From CAYUPI01 sp964446585 (GTDB lineage: Bacteria > Verrucomicrobiota > Verrucomicrobiia > Limisphaerales > UBA8199), in assembly GCA_964446585.1 (NCBI GenBank), contig CAYUPI010000015.1:53627-117626 (forward strand): a stretch of DNA of 64,000 nucleotides, given 5' to 3'. Numbering within the stretch: the first letter of the stretch is position 1; each line of letters opens with the position of its first letter. Below, in pieces: positions 9,133 through 17,062 of this stretch. The notes beneath the pieces were generated by a model. The model worked only from the letters and a program-made list of their open reading frames with translations, ran no database searches and was not told the DNA's origin. The position numbers and the translations under genes are program-made.

Positions 9133-10293
9133 ATGAGCGTTCAACGAGCCGTCTCGCGCCGCCGGTTTATGGGCGGCCTCGCAACTCTCGCCGGTTACTA
9201 CGGACTGCGCCCCGATCTCAATCTGCGGGCTCAAACGCAACCGGGCGCCGCCGACGTCGTCGAACGCAGCCGCGTGCCGTCAGACCAATACGACGCGGTC
9301 GCGAAGCTGTGTTTCAACGAAAATCCGTTCGGCCCGTCCCCCGCTGTGCTCGAAGCCATGACCCAGGCTTTCAAGTATGCCAATCGCTATGGTTACCCGG
9401 ACGGCGGCATTGTCCAGGCCATCGCCGCGCACCATGGCGTGAGCACTGACAACATTCTCCTTGGGGCCGGCTCGACTGAGATCCTTGAAGTCGCCGCTGC
9501 CGCGTTCCTCCCGGCTCACAAGAAAGTCCTCGGCGTCGAGCCAACTTTCAGCACAGTTTACGAATACGCCACTGGCATTGACGCCAGCGCCGTACGCCTG
9601 CCTCTGGGACCAGACTTCCGACAGGACATCCCGGCTCTTGTCAAAGCCGCCCGCGACAACCGAACCCAGCTCGCCTTCGTGTACCTCTGCAACCCTAACA
9701 ATCCGACCGGTGCCGTGGTTCACAAGGAGGAAGTTAAACAGCTTCTGGAGGGCATACCCGAAGGCATTCCCGTTCTCATTGACGAAGCCTACCATCACTT
9801 TGTCGAGGACCCTGACTACGCGACGTCCTTTCCATATGTTCTTGAGGGGCGCCCCGTCATCATCGCGCGGACCTTCTCGAAGATCGCCGCCCTGGCCGGT
9901 CTGCGCCTGGGCTATGCCGTCGCCCCGGCCGCACTCATCGAGCGGATGCGCCGGCACCTGGGCACCATGCACATCAATGTCCTCGCCAGGTATGCCGGTG
10001 TTGCCGCACTGAAAGACACCGCCGCCCAGACCGCCACCCGGACCACCATTCTCGGCCTTCGCAAAAAAACTACTGCGGAATTAACCGGCCTGGGCTACAA
10101 GGTTATTCCCTCCGAAACCAACTTCTTCATGGTGGACATCCGCCGCCCCGTCGGACCGGTCATCCAGGACTTTCGCCGGCGCCAGATCTTGGTGGGTCGT
10201 CCTTTTCCACCCATGCTCCAGCACCTCCGCGTTTCCATCGGCACACCTGACGAAATGCAGAGCTTCCTCACCGCCTTCAAGCAAATCGTCTGA
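9133..10293 (+). CDS. Tat-exported HisC-like PLP aminotransferase
   Basis: A 386-residue fold-type I aminotransferase of the histidinol-phosphate/aromatic group. It starts with a twin-arginine-like leader (SRRRFMGGLATLAGYYG). The PLP fold is seen in NENPFGPSP (60s), GAGSTEILEV (111-120), CNPNNPTGAV (186-195), LIDEAYHHF (D217) and TFSKIAALAGLRLGYA, where K250 is the Schiff-base lysine. HisC itself is cytoplasmic; Tat-leader homologues are known but their substrate is not. No histidine-synthesis genes are nearby. The leader predicts folding with PLP in the cytoplasm before export. Confidence 0.88.
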   Translation: MSVQRAVSRRRFMGGLATLAGYYGLRPDLNLRAQTQPGAADVVERSRVPSDQYDAVAKLCFNENPFGPSPAVLEAMTQAFKYANRYGYPDGGIVQAIAAHHGVSTDNILLGAGSTEILEVAAAAFLPAHKKVLGVEPTFSTVYEYATGIDASAVRLPLGPDFRQDIPALVKAARDNRTQLAFVYLCNPNNPTGAVVHKEEVKQLLEGIPEGIPVLIDEAYHHFVEDPDYATSFPYVLEGRPVIIARTFSKIAALAGLRLGYAVAPAALIERMRRHLGTMHINVLARYAGVAALKDTAAQTATRTTILGLRKKTTAELTGLGYKVIPSETNFFMVDIRRPVGPVIQDFRRRQILVGRPFPPMLQHLRVSIGTPDEMQSFLTAFKQIV

Positions 10294-10332
10294 TCACCTG
10301 GGGCTGGGACCTTCTACCCTGCCTTCTGCATT

Positions 10333-10710
10333 CTACATTCTGCCTTTCTTCATCCCGTTTCCAATCGTAATCCGATGCCCGTCTGGCGTTCGCAATCCAA
10401 ACTCTCGCATGCCCCACGGTTTGTCTTCAATCTCGGAGAGCAGGTCCGCGCCTTTCGTTTTCAATTGCTGATACCAGCCGTCCGCATCCTCAACGCGCAG
10501 ATACGCGAAGTAACTGTGACAACCGAGCGCACTCGCCGACATATCGTCCGGACACTCGCCCAGCATGATCAGGCAATTATCCTTCGCCACAAAAACCCAG
10601 CCCTCGGGTTCGTTCACGACCCGAAACCCAAGCGCCTCCACGAAGAACTCAGCTGACCGACGCGCATTATGCACCGCCAGCACGTAATGATTCTGTAAGA
10701 TCGGTGACAT
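10333..10710 (-). CDS. VOC-fold (glyoxalase/bleomycin-resistance-like) protein
   Basis: A 125-residue single-domain VOC protein: MSPILQNHYVLAVHNARRSAEFFVEALGFRVV opens the first beta-alpha-beta unit, and REFGLRTPDGHRITIGNGM closes the second. The metal ligands usual in glyoxalase I are not all clear, so substrate and metal dependence are unknown. The start at MSPIL fits the family; an upstream in-frame ATG would add 15 residues rich in G/K without similarity. It is divergent from the TIM-barrel isomerase gene with about 95 bases between the two starts. Confidence 0.85.
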   Translation of the reverse strand: MSPILQNHYVLAVHNARRSAEFFVEALGFRVVNEPEGWVFVAKDNCLIMLGECPDDMSASALGCHSYFAYLRVEDADGWYQQLKTKGADLLSEIEDKPWGMREFGLRTPDGHRITIGNGMKKGRM

Positions 10711-10805
10711 CCTTTTAGTTTCACCTTTTCCCCAGCCCCTCTCAACCATCAACACTCAACCGATTCCAATTGCTGACAAAACTTATATCCGCCAATTTCG
10801 ACTTC

Positions 10806-11714
10806 ATGAAGCTCTGTCTTTTTTCGGTCAGCTACGCCGGTTTCTGGGGTCAAAGCACGCTTGAGCTTCCCGAATTTATCGCTCGCGCCGGCCGGTTCGG
10901 TTACACCTCGGTGATGCTCGCAGGCAAACGTCCTCATGTGTCGCCCCTCGACGCTACGCTGGAGATGCTCGAGTCGCTGAAATGTGCTCTCAAAAAAGCC
11001 GGCGTGAGCTGTGACGTGCTGGCTGGCTACACCAATTTCTCTCCCGGCAGCGCGGCCGAAGTGCCTCTCATCGAATTTCAAATTGCGTATGTCGAATCCC
11101 TGGCCCGGATAGCTGCCGAACTCGGAGCGCCCGTTGTTCGCGTTTTTACCGCTTACGAATTCGGTGGCCAGGATCTACAATCGCTGTGGAATCGGGTCGT
11201 AGCCGCGTTTCGCGAGATGTGCGACCGCGCGGCCGCTCATGGTGTCATGCTCGCAATACAGAACCATCACGATCTCGGTTTGCATACGGACGCTCTCCTG
11301 GAATTGTTGGCCGACATCAATAAACCAAATATCAAGCTGGGGTTTGATGCCTGGTCACCCGCCTTGCGCGGAGAAAATCTGTACGAAGCCGCCCGCAAAG
11401 CCGCGCCCCACACTGCCATCACGACCAACGCCGATTACATTCGCGTGCCGCGCTATCACTATCAACCTGCTCAGGTAAACTATGAGCGACAATCTCCCGA
11501 CTGGGTGCGCGCAGTGCCTTTCGGAACCGGTTTCATTGACTACGCCTCCTTTTTCAAAGGATTGCGCGACGGCGGCTTCAATGGAGTGGCCGTTTATGAA
11601 ATGTGTTCCCCTTTGCGCGGCGGCGGGACGCTGGAGAATCTCGACTCCTGCGCGAGAAAATATGTGGAATGGATGCGCGCACATGAATTCGTAAAACAAA
11701 AGGGAAAGGGCTGA
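10806..11714 (+). CDS. Sugar phosphate isomerase/epimerase (xylose isomerase-like TIM barrel)
   Basis: About 302 residues of the AP-endonuclease-2/xylose-isomerase-like TIM barrel. MKLCLFSVSYAGFWG begins strand 1. LGAPVVRVFTAYEFGG, HGVMLAIQNHHDLG, IKLGFDAWSPALRGENL and NGVAVYEMCSPLRGGG supply the typical metal-site E, H and D residues. The start at MKLCLF was chosen because the strand begins there; 12 upstream codons are open but unlike the family. The oxidoreductase begins 3 bases after its stop, so the two are an operon. Such pairs commonly act on sugars or inositols after oxidation to keto-sugars (inference). Confidence 0.88.
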   Translation: MKLCLFSVSYAGFWGQSTLELPEFIARAGRFGYTSVMLAGKRPHVSPLDATLEMLESLKCALKKAGVSCDVLAGYTNFSPGSAAEVPLIEFQIAYVESLARIAAELGAPVVRVFTAYEFGGQDLQSLWNRVVAAFREMCDRAAAHGVMLAIQNHHDLGLHTDALLELLADINKPNIKLGFDAWSPALRGENLYEAARKAAPHTAITTNADYIRVPRYHYQPAQVNYERQSPDWVRAVPFGTGFIDYASFFKGLRDGGFNGVAVYEMCSPLRGGGTLENLDSCARKYVEWMRAHEFVKQKGKG

Positions 11715-11717
11715 CTC

Positions 11718-13070
11718 ATGACCAGACGAGATTTCTTTAAGACGTGCGGGGCCGGGGCGGTTGCTTTGGCGGCTGCGAAAACCGGCTTGTTCGCCGCCGA
11801 GGAAGGAAAGCGCTTGCGCGTTGCGCTGATTGGGTGTGGCTGGTACGGAAAAACGGATCTGCTCCATCTCATCCAGGTCGCGCCGGTGGAAGTCGTCGGC
11901 CTCTGTGACGTGGACCGAAAAATGGTGGACACCGCGGCGGAGCTGATTGCCACACGCCAACCCTCCAAAAACAAGCCGCCGGTGTTTGGCGACTACCGCA
12001 AGTTGCTGGTTGAACAGCAGCCGGAAATTGTGCTGATCGGCACTCCCGATCATTGGCATTGCCTGCCGATGATTGATGCCTGCAAAGCAGGAGCCGATGT
12101 TTATGTGCAAAAACCGATTAGCTATGACGTCGTCGAAGGCCAGGCGATGGTCGCCGCCGCCCGAAAATACAAGCGCACCGTCCAGGTGGGACTCGAGCGG
12201 CGCAGCACGCCGCATATTCTTGAAGCGCGCGAGCGCTACATCCAGAGCGGCAAACTGGGGAAGATCGCGTCTGTGGACGTCCACAGCTATTACGGCAGCG
12301 GCGGAAATTTTCCCGCGCCGACGGCGCCGCCCCCGACGCTGGACTGGGACATGTATGTCGGCCCGGCGAAGTGGCGAGATTATAATCCGGGCATCCATCC
12401 GCGCCGCTGGCGCGACTGTTGCGAATTCAGCAACGGCCAGACCGGCGACCTTTGCGTCCACTTGTTCGATGTGACGCGAATGTTCCTCGAGCTCCGCTGG
12501 CCAAGGAGTATTTCCTCCACCGGCGGAATCCTGATGCGCGGCCGCAATTCGAGCGTGAACGTTCACGACACCCAGACGGCGCTGTTCGATTATGGCGATG
12601 TCCAGGTTGTCTGGACCCAGCGCAATTGGGGCCAGAATCCCGACCCCGATTACCCCTGGGGCGTGACCTATTACGGCGACAAAGGCACCTTGAAATTGAG
12701 CGTCTTCTCCTATGAGTACATCCCAAAAGATGGCGGCTCGGCCGTGAAGGTCAAATCCGTGGAAGAGCGCGAAAAATATCCAGAGGACCTGCAGCACAAA
12801 GAAACCGAGCTGTTTGCAGCGCCGGCAAACCGGAGCAATCTCCTGAACTTTGTCCAATGCCGGAAAAATGGCCAGCGCCCGGTCGCAGATATTGAAGAAG
12901 GCTACATCTCGAGCGCCTGCTGCATTCTGGCAAACCTTTCAATGGAGTTGGGCCGCAGCCTCCGCTGGGACGAGAAAGCGGGAAAAGTCATTGAAGACCC
13001 CGAAGCGAATCGCCGGCTCGCGCGGCCTTATCGCGCGCCATGGAGACACCCGAGCCCTGAGAGTGTGTAG
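11718..13070 (+). CDS. Tat-exported Gfo/Idh/MocA-family oxidoreductase
   Basis: A 450-residue protein with a textbook Tat leader (MTRRDFFKTCGAGAVALAAA). The NAD(P)-binding Rossmann motif is VALIGCGWYGKTD and the second-strand acidic residue is in GLCDVDRKM. IGTPDHWHCLPMIDACKAGADVYVQKP contains the conserved EKP/QKP position, here QKP, and WDMYVGPAKWRDYNPGIHPRRWRD is typical of the exported Verrucomicrobia/Planctomycetes branch. It likely oxidises or epimerises a sugar-like substrate in the periplasm with tightly bound cofactor. It is directly coupled to the isomerase gene (3-base gap). Confidence 0.92.
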   Translation: MTRRDFFKTCGAGAVALAAAKTGLFAAEEGKRLRVALIGCGWYGKTDLLHLIQVAPVEVVGLCDVDRKMVDTAAELIATRQPSKNKPPVFGDYRKLLVEQQPEIVLIGTPDHWHCLPMIDACKAGADVYVQKPISYDVVEGQAMVAAARKYKRTVQVGLERRSTPHILEARERYIQSGKLGKIASVDVHSYYGSGGNFPAPTAPPPTLDWDMYVGPAKWRDYNPGIHPRRWRDCCEFSNGQTGDLCVHLFDVTRMFLELRWPRSISSTGGILMRGRNSSVNVHDTQTALFDYGDVQVVWTQRNWGQNPDPDYPWGVTYYGDKGTLKLSVFSYEYIPKDGGSAVKVKSVEEREKYPEDLQHKETELFAAPANRSNLLNFVQCRKNGQRPVADIEEGYISSACCILANLSMELGRSLRWDEKAGKVIEDPEANRRLARPYRAPWRHPSPESV

Positions 13071-13074
13071 CCAG
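13056..13074. repeat. Left copy of 19-bp imperfect direct repeat flanking decayed TA locus
   Basis: CCTGAGAGTGTGTAGCCAG overlaps the last codons and stop of the oxidoreductase gene. It matches CCTGAGAGCGTGTAGTCAG at 13914-13932 at 17 of 19 positions. The decayed VapBC-like module lies between the two copies. Confidence 0.55.
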
Positions 13075-13197
13075 GGTGAACCCAATCTGGCTTCTTCATC
13101 GTCGACTCTTTGTGTCTGATGTTTTGTCGGATTTCACAGTCAGGTGGATCGAAACAGGGTCCTTGAATTGCGTCGCCAGGTATGGGAATTTCACATC

Positions 13198-13433
13198 ATG
13201 AATGCTGTCAAAGTGGACGAAGAGCATCGGATCCGGCTACCTGTACTTAAGCCGGGAGATCTCTACCAACCTGAGGTGCGTGGTCCGGACGCGGATGAAA
13301 TCACTTTGCGGCGGCTAGAGCCAGCAAGTCAACGGAGCTCACGAAGGCTGAGGCGCTGAAAGCTATTAACGGTACCCCGCTGCGCTTCGGCGGAACATGG
13401 GATGAACTGCGCAAGGAGACGCGCGAGCTTTAA
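13198..13433 (+). pseudogene. Frameshifted AbrB/VapB-type antitoxin
   Basis: The first part reads MNAVKVDEEHRIRLPVLKPG followed by DLYQPEV...DEITLRRLEP, an AbrB/SpoVT-type DNA-binding antitoxin N-terminus. The expected C-terminus, LTKAEALKAINGTPLRFGG followed by TWDELRKETREL and a stop, is present but in another reading frame. The switch falls near 13320-13330 in AGAGCCAGCAAGTCAACGG. Read in one frame the protein ends early with basic nonsense (SQRSSRRLRR). Either a real frameshift or a sequencing/assembly error explains it. The next gene is the matching PIN toxin, which also lacks a start. Confidence 0.75.
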
Positions 13434-13846
13434 TCCTGTTCGATAGCAGCGTGGTTCTGGATGCGCGCGATCCAGACAGTCCTTTCCATGCATGGGCGAA
13501 AGACAAAATTGCGGAAGCGGTGGCTGGAGAAGGGGCGGGCGTCAACACAGTCGTCATAAGCGAGTCGGGCGTTCGGTCGAAGGCGCCTGAGGTAGTTCCC
13601 GGCATAATGCAAGCGATGGGATTCACCCTAATGCCCCTTCCGGTAACTGCTGCTGTTCCAGCGGCGAAGGCTTTTGCATTGTACCTCTCGCGCTTGAAGA
13701 AAGAGGGAAAGACTAGCTCCGCTCGCGGTCCCTTGCCCGATTTCTTCATCGGTGCGCACGCCGAAGCTGAGGGCCTTTCGCTCGTTACGCGCGATCCCGA
13801 CAGGATCCACACCTATTTTCCTCAAGTGAAGCTGATTACTCCATGA
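13433..13846 (+). pseudogene. PIN-domain (VapC-like) toxin lacking a normal start
   Basis: The frame reads ILFDSSVVLDARDPDSPFHA, then NTVVISESGVRSKAP and PLPDFFIGAHAEAEGLSLVTRDPDR, ending FPQVKLITP. This is a PIN ribonuclease domain with its acidic residues (D of FDSS, E of ISES, D of LPDFF and of RDPDR). The codon where family members start (before ILFD) is TTA, and a TGA lies a few codons further upstream. The first usable start is a GTG at 13451, which would drop the first catalytic Asp. With the broken antitoxin, this looks like an inactivated module. Confidence 0.7.
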
Positions 13847-13913
13847 CTTAGTGGGGAGATCGCCAGGCCATTACGCTCTCGCATGCCCTGAACTATCCTC
13901 AGTTTACCCCAAA

Positions 13914-13932
13914 CCTGAGAGCGTGTAGTCAG
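13914..13932. repeat. Right copy of 19-bp imperfect direct repeat
   Basis: CCTGAGAGCGTGTAGTCAG, the partner of the copy at the end of the oxidoreductase gene. It lies in the short gap after the PIN remnant and just beyond the 3' end of the convergent DAO gene. Confidence 0.55.
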
Positions 13933-13941
13933 TCACAGTCG

Positions 13942-15174
13942 CTACGGATTTGAAAGACTGTAGTATTCCGCGTAGGCGCGAGCGGCGCTCTCCTGTGCAT
14001 CCGCCCATATCCAGGCTGAACCGTTGAAGCGGTTTGGGCTCAGGCTCTGGACATAAGGCGATGGTTTGGGTTCGAGCAGCGACTCGACCACGTGTCGGCC
14101 GATGCCGGCCGAACCGGAAACGCCATGGGCGTTGCAGCCGCCCGCCATGACAAAGCCTTTGACCTTCTCCGTCGGCCCGACGATGAATCGGCCATCCGGT
14201 GTGAACGTCGGCCAGCCTTTGAAGACGCTGCGGATGCCCAGGTCTGAGACTTTGGGAAAGTGCGGGCTGAGGTCTTCGGCAAACTTCGCCAGAACATCCC
14301 AATCGGGCTCGATACCCGGCGGCACTCCACGCAATGCATACTTGCGCGGATCTGTGTGCAGAGGATTCGGTTCCCAGCCACCGACCAACAGAGCATTGAC
14401 GTCGGCGCGGAGGTAAAGGCGCAGATCCGGGAGCCGGATGACAGGAAGCTCCGGCGTCAATCCCTCGCATGCAACCGTGATAAAATATTCGTGACGCACC
14501 GGTACGATCGGCAGCTCCAGCCCGACGAGCTTTGCAATGTGAAACGCATGCGCACCCGCGGCGTTAATGACCGTCTCGCACTTGATCGTTGCCTGGTCCG
14601 TGACCACTCCAGTGACGCGGCCTTCCTTCATCAGGACTTGTTCTGCCGCCGTGTTGACACTGAACTGCACGCCGCGCCGGCCGCTCTGCGAACAATAACT
14701 CATCGTCAAATCATAGGGCTGCAAGTAGCCATCTGTTGGGCACCACACGATGGACTTGGCCATGGAAAAGTTCATCCCAGGCCACTTCTCCTCCGCGGCA
14801 TTCGACGTGATGAATTCAGTTTCCAAACCCGCTTGGTCGGCAATTGCCTTCATCCGCTGAAACTCGTGGGCGCGCGCGTCGTTCAACGCCACGCGCAGCG
14901 AGCCGACCTGCCGCCAGGTCGGATGGGCCTTCGTGTCCTTCTGCAATTCTGAAAAAGTCTTAACCGACCACATTGCGAGTTTCGTGCGCTCGAGGGTGGT
15001 GCGCACCTGGCCGACGAGTCCGGCCGCCTGGGCCGAGGTGACGGCGGACACAGACGGCTCCTTTTCAATGACGAGGACGTCAGTCTGGCCCTCCAGGGCC
15101 AATTGATAAGCCGTGCCGCAGCCGACGGCGCCGCCGCCGATTATGACAATCTTTGCGTCTCTAATCTTGCTCAT
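13942..15174 (-). CDS. FAD-dependent amine/amino-acid oxidase (DAO family), ETF-linked
   Basis: A 410-residue DAO-fold flavoprotein similar to sarcosine/dimethylglycine/glycine oxidases. The FAD motif is KIVIIGGGAVGCGTAYQLA. SAVTSAQAAGLVGQVRTT resembles the flavin-contact segment, WCPTDGYLQPYDLTMSY is the usual mid-domain signature and GFVMAGGCNAHGVSGSAGIGRHV closes the FAD site. The start overlaps the etfA stop as ATGA, so translation is probably coupled and ETF is the likely electron acceptor instead of oxygen (inference). The natural substrate, probably an N-methylated or secondary amino acid, cannot be fixed from sequence. Confidence 0.9.
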   Translation of the reverse strand: MSKIRDAKIVIIGGGAVGCGTAYQLALEGQTDVLVIEKEPSVSAVTSAQAAGLVGQVRTTLERTKLAMWSVKTFSELQKDTKAHPTWRQVGSLRVALNDARAHEFQRMKAIADQAGLETEFITSNAAEEKWPGMNFSMAKSIVWCPTDGYLQPYDLTMSYCSQSGRRGVQFSVNTAAEQVLMKEGRVTGVVTDQATIKCETVINAAGAHAFHIAKLVGLELPIVPVRHEYFITVACEGLTPELPVIRLPDLRLYLRADVNALLVGGWEPNPLHTDPRKYALRGVPPGIEPDWDVLAKFAEDLSPHFPKVSDLGIRSVFKGWPTFTPDGRFIVGPTEKVKGFVMAGGCNAHGVSGSAGIGRHVVESLLEPKPSPYVQSLSPNRFNGSAWIWADAQESAARAYAEYYSLSNP

Positions 15175-16130
15175 TCAAGTTTGGCCATGAGTTGCGGAAC
15201 GAGCTCATAGACGTCGCCCACCAGCCCGTAATCGGCCACTTCGAAGATTGGCGCTTCCGGATCGCTGTTGATGGCGACGATTGTTTTGGAGTTCTTCATC
15301 CCTGCCAGGTGCTGCACCGCGCCCGAAATTCCCAGTGCAATGTAAAGCTCGGGAGCGACCACTTTGCCCGTCTGCCCGACCTGAAATGCGTTCGGCGTGA
15401 TGCCCGCGTCCACCAACGCCCTCGAACTGCCCGTTGCCGCATGTAGTTTGTCCGCCAGGCCCCCGACCAGGCGCTCGTAATCTTCGCGACTTTTGATTCC
15501 CCGCCCGCCGGAGACGACGATCCGCGCTTCGGTGACGTCGGGCCGTTCGGAAAGTTTGGATTCCAGAGCTTCGAATTCGGTCTTCTTCCCCCACGCCGCC
15601 GCGTCCACCGTCAAGGCGGTGATGGTGAAGCGTTCGCCGCCAGGGTTAGCGGCCGGGTAAGCTGAGGGACGGACCGTTACGATTTGCGGCCGGCCGTTCA
15701 GCGCGACAGTCGCGACAACTGCCCCGGCAAAGAGCGGTCGCCGAAAACAGAGCTGGCCGCCGCGAAACTCGTGCCCGATCACTTCGCTGGCCATCGCGCC
15801 TCCGAGCAGCCCGGCGGCGCGTGGCAAAATGTCTTTGGCAAACGTGCCAGCCGCAGCGACCACCAAATCGCAGTCGCGCTGCTTGACCAGGTCGGAGATG
15901 ACCTTCGCGTAGCGGTCGGCCACAGGATTGGCCAACGCGGGATGGTCGCCGACCAGGACAGGAGCGTAGGCCGCCGCATCCTGCGCAACCGTCGCAAGCG
16001 CCTGGCCCAGCAGGAGACCGGTAACGCTGCCCTGGGTCCCTTCCGCGACTGCCTGGGCAAACGTGACGGCCGTTCGGCTGCCGAGCCGGAGACCGCGGCC
16101 ATCGTGTTCGCAAAGAATCAGGACGTTCAT
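15171..16130 (-). CDS. etfA: Electron transfer flavoprotein subunit alpha
   Basis: A 319-residue EtfA. MNVLILCEHDGRGLRLGSRT opens the N-terminal domain. The C-terminal FAD-binding domain is complete: IVVSGGRGIKSREDYERLVGGLADKL, GSSRALVDAGITPNAFQVGQTGKVVAPELYIALGISGAVQHLAGM, and INSDPEAPIFEVADYGLVGDVYELVP. With EtfB it forms the soluble heterodimer that carries electrons from dehydrogenases to ETF:quinone oxidoreductase. The ATG at MNVLIL was chosen over a longer open frame because the family begins there and it lies 10 bases after the etfB stop. It overlaps the following DAO gene by 4 bases. Confidence 0.95.
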   Translation of the reverse strand: MNVLILCEHDGRGLRLGSRTAVTFAQAVAEGTQGSVTGLLLGQALATVAQDAAAYAPVLVGDHPALANPVADRYAKVISDLVKQRDCDLVVAAAGTFAKDILPRAAGLLGGAMASEVIGHEFRGGQLCFRRPLFAGAVVATVALNGRPQIVTVRPSAYPAANPGGERFTITALTVDAAAWGKKTEFEALESKLSERPDVTEARIVVSGGRGIKSREDYERLVGGLADKLHAATGSSRALVDAGITPNAFQVGQTGKVVAPELYIALGISGAVQHLAGMKNSKTIVAINSDPEAPIFEVADYGLVGDVYELVPQLMAKLE

Positions 16131-16140
16131 GGGTTTCCAA

Positions 16141-16893
16141 CTAAAGCACTTTCTCCTCCTGGCGGAGCTTGACGAGCAATTCGTCGAGGCTTCCGACGAG
16201 CACGCACTTTCGCCGCGCGGGAACAGCCTCCAGACCAAGCACCTGCACCCGCGGATCGAGCGTCACACCCAGTTGTCCGGTCGTAACCCTCTTGATGGAT
16301 TTCTTGCGCGCTTTAGTCATGCTCGCCAGCGAGGAGTACCGCGGCTCGTTAAGCCGCAGGTCAACGGTGACCACTGCGGGCAGGCAAACGCGGACGATTT
16401 CCAACCCCGCATCGGTCTCGCGCGTCACGCGCAAGCCGCCGTCGAGAAATTCAATCTTCGAGGCGAAGGTTGCCTGGGGCCAGTCGAGGAGCGCTGCAAG
16501 CATTTGACCGGTTTGGCCGTGATCATCGTCCACGCCCTGCTTGCCCAGAAGAATCAAATCGGGATGCTCGCAGTCGGTAAAAGCGCGCAGCACACGGGCG
16601 ACATTCCAGGGATCGAGCGGCCCCTCACAATGAATCAGCGTCGCGTTGTCCGCGCCCATCGCCAGTACCGTGCGCAATTCCGACTCGCAGGCTTCCGCGC
16701 CGACGCTCACCACCAGCACCTCGACCGTGTGGCCGGATTTTTCCCGAATCCGCAACGCCTCCTCGACGGCGATCAGGTCAAAGGGATTTACTACGAATGC
16801 CAGCCCTTCGGTCTCGATACCTGAGCCGTCGGGTTTGATCCGGATTTTCTGATCCGTGTCGGGAACCCTCTTAACGGGGACTAAGATTTTCAC
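16141..16893 (-). CDS. etfB: Electron transfer flavoprotein subunit beta
   Basis: A 250-residue EtfB with the expected full length. MKILVPVKRVPDTDQKIRI is the standard N-terminus. AFVVNPFDLIAVEEALRIREK, VLAMGADNATLIH, LILLGKQGVDDDHGQTGQMLAALLDWPQATFAS and LPAVVTVDLRLNEPRYSSLASMTKARKK are the family signatures, including the AMP-site and recognition-loop regions. It is the second gene of the ETF/DAO operon. The gap upstream, towards the first DAO gene, contains the hairpin repeat. Confidence 0.95.
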   Translation of the reverse strand: MKILVPVKRVPDTDQKIRIKPDGSGIETEGLAFVVNPFDLIAVEEALRIREKSGHTVEVLVVSVGAEACESELRTVLAMGADNATLIHCEGPLDPWNVARVLRAFTDCEHPDLILLGKQGVDDDHGQTGQMLAALLDWPQATFASKIEFLDGGLRVTRETDAGLEIVRVCLPAVVTVDLRLNEPRYSSLASMTKARKKSIKRVTTGQLGVTLDPRVQVLGLEAVPARRKCVLVGSLDELLVKLRQEEKVL

Positions 16894-16927
16894 GGCAATG
16901 CCTCTGTGAGGGAAGGCAAAAAAAACC

Positions 16928-17035
16928 GGGGTGCGCCCGTCCCCGGGCGCAGCATCCGGACAAAGTTGAACGGTTGCGACAATTCCAGCACGTTCGGTCC
17001 ATCAGGAGTTGCTGCGCCCGAGGACGGGCGCCCCC
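16928..17035. repeat. Double-hairpin inverted repeat inside ETF operon
   Basis: Two 7-bp-stem hairpins, GCGCCCG-TCCC-CGGGCGC (16933-16950) and GCGCCCG-AGGA-CGGGCGC (17014-17031), are themselves reverse complements of each other with their flanks. The element is therefore a nested palindrome of about 108 bp. The middle shares CAGCA..CGGACA and AATTCCAGCACGTTCG with the 4.8-kb element. It lies between the first DAO gene and etfB and could form a strong RNA structure in the mRNA, possibly limiting downstream expression. Confidence 0.82.
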
Positions 17036-17062
17036 CGCCACCAAAAGCTGAGCGGTTATTTT

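Noticed and set aside
11355..12857. 500-codon minus-strand frame opposite the isomerase/oxidoreductase operon
   Set aside because: Spans two clear plus-strand genes, including their junction, and has no family signature.
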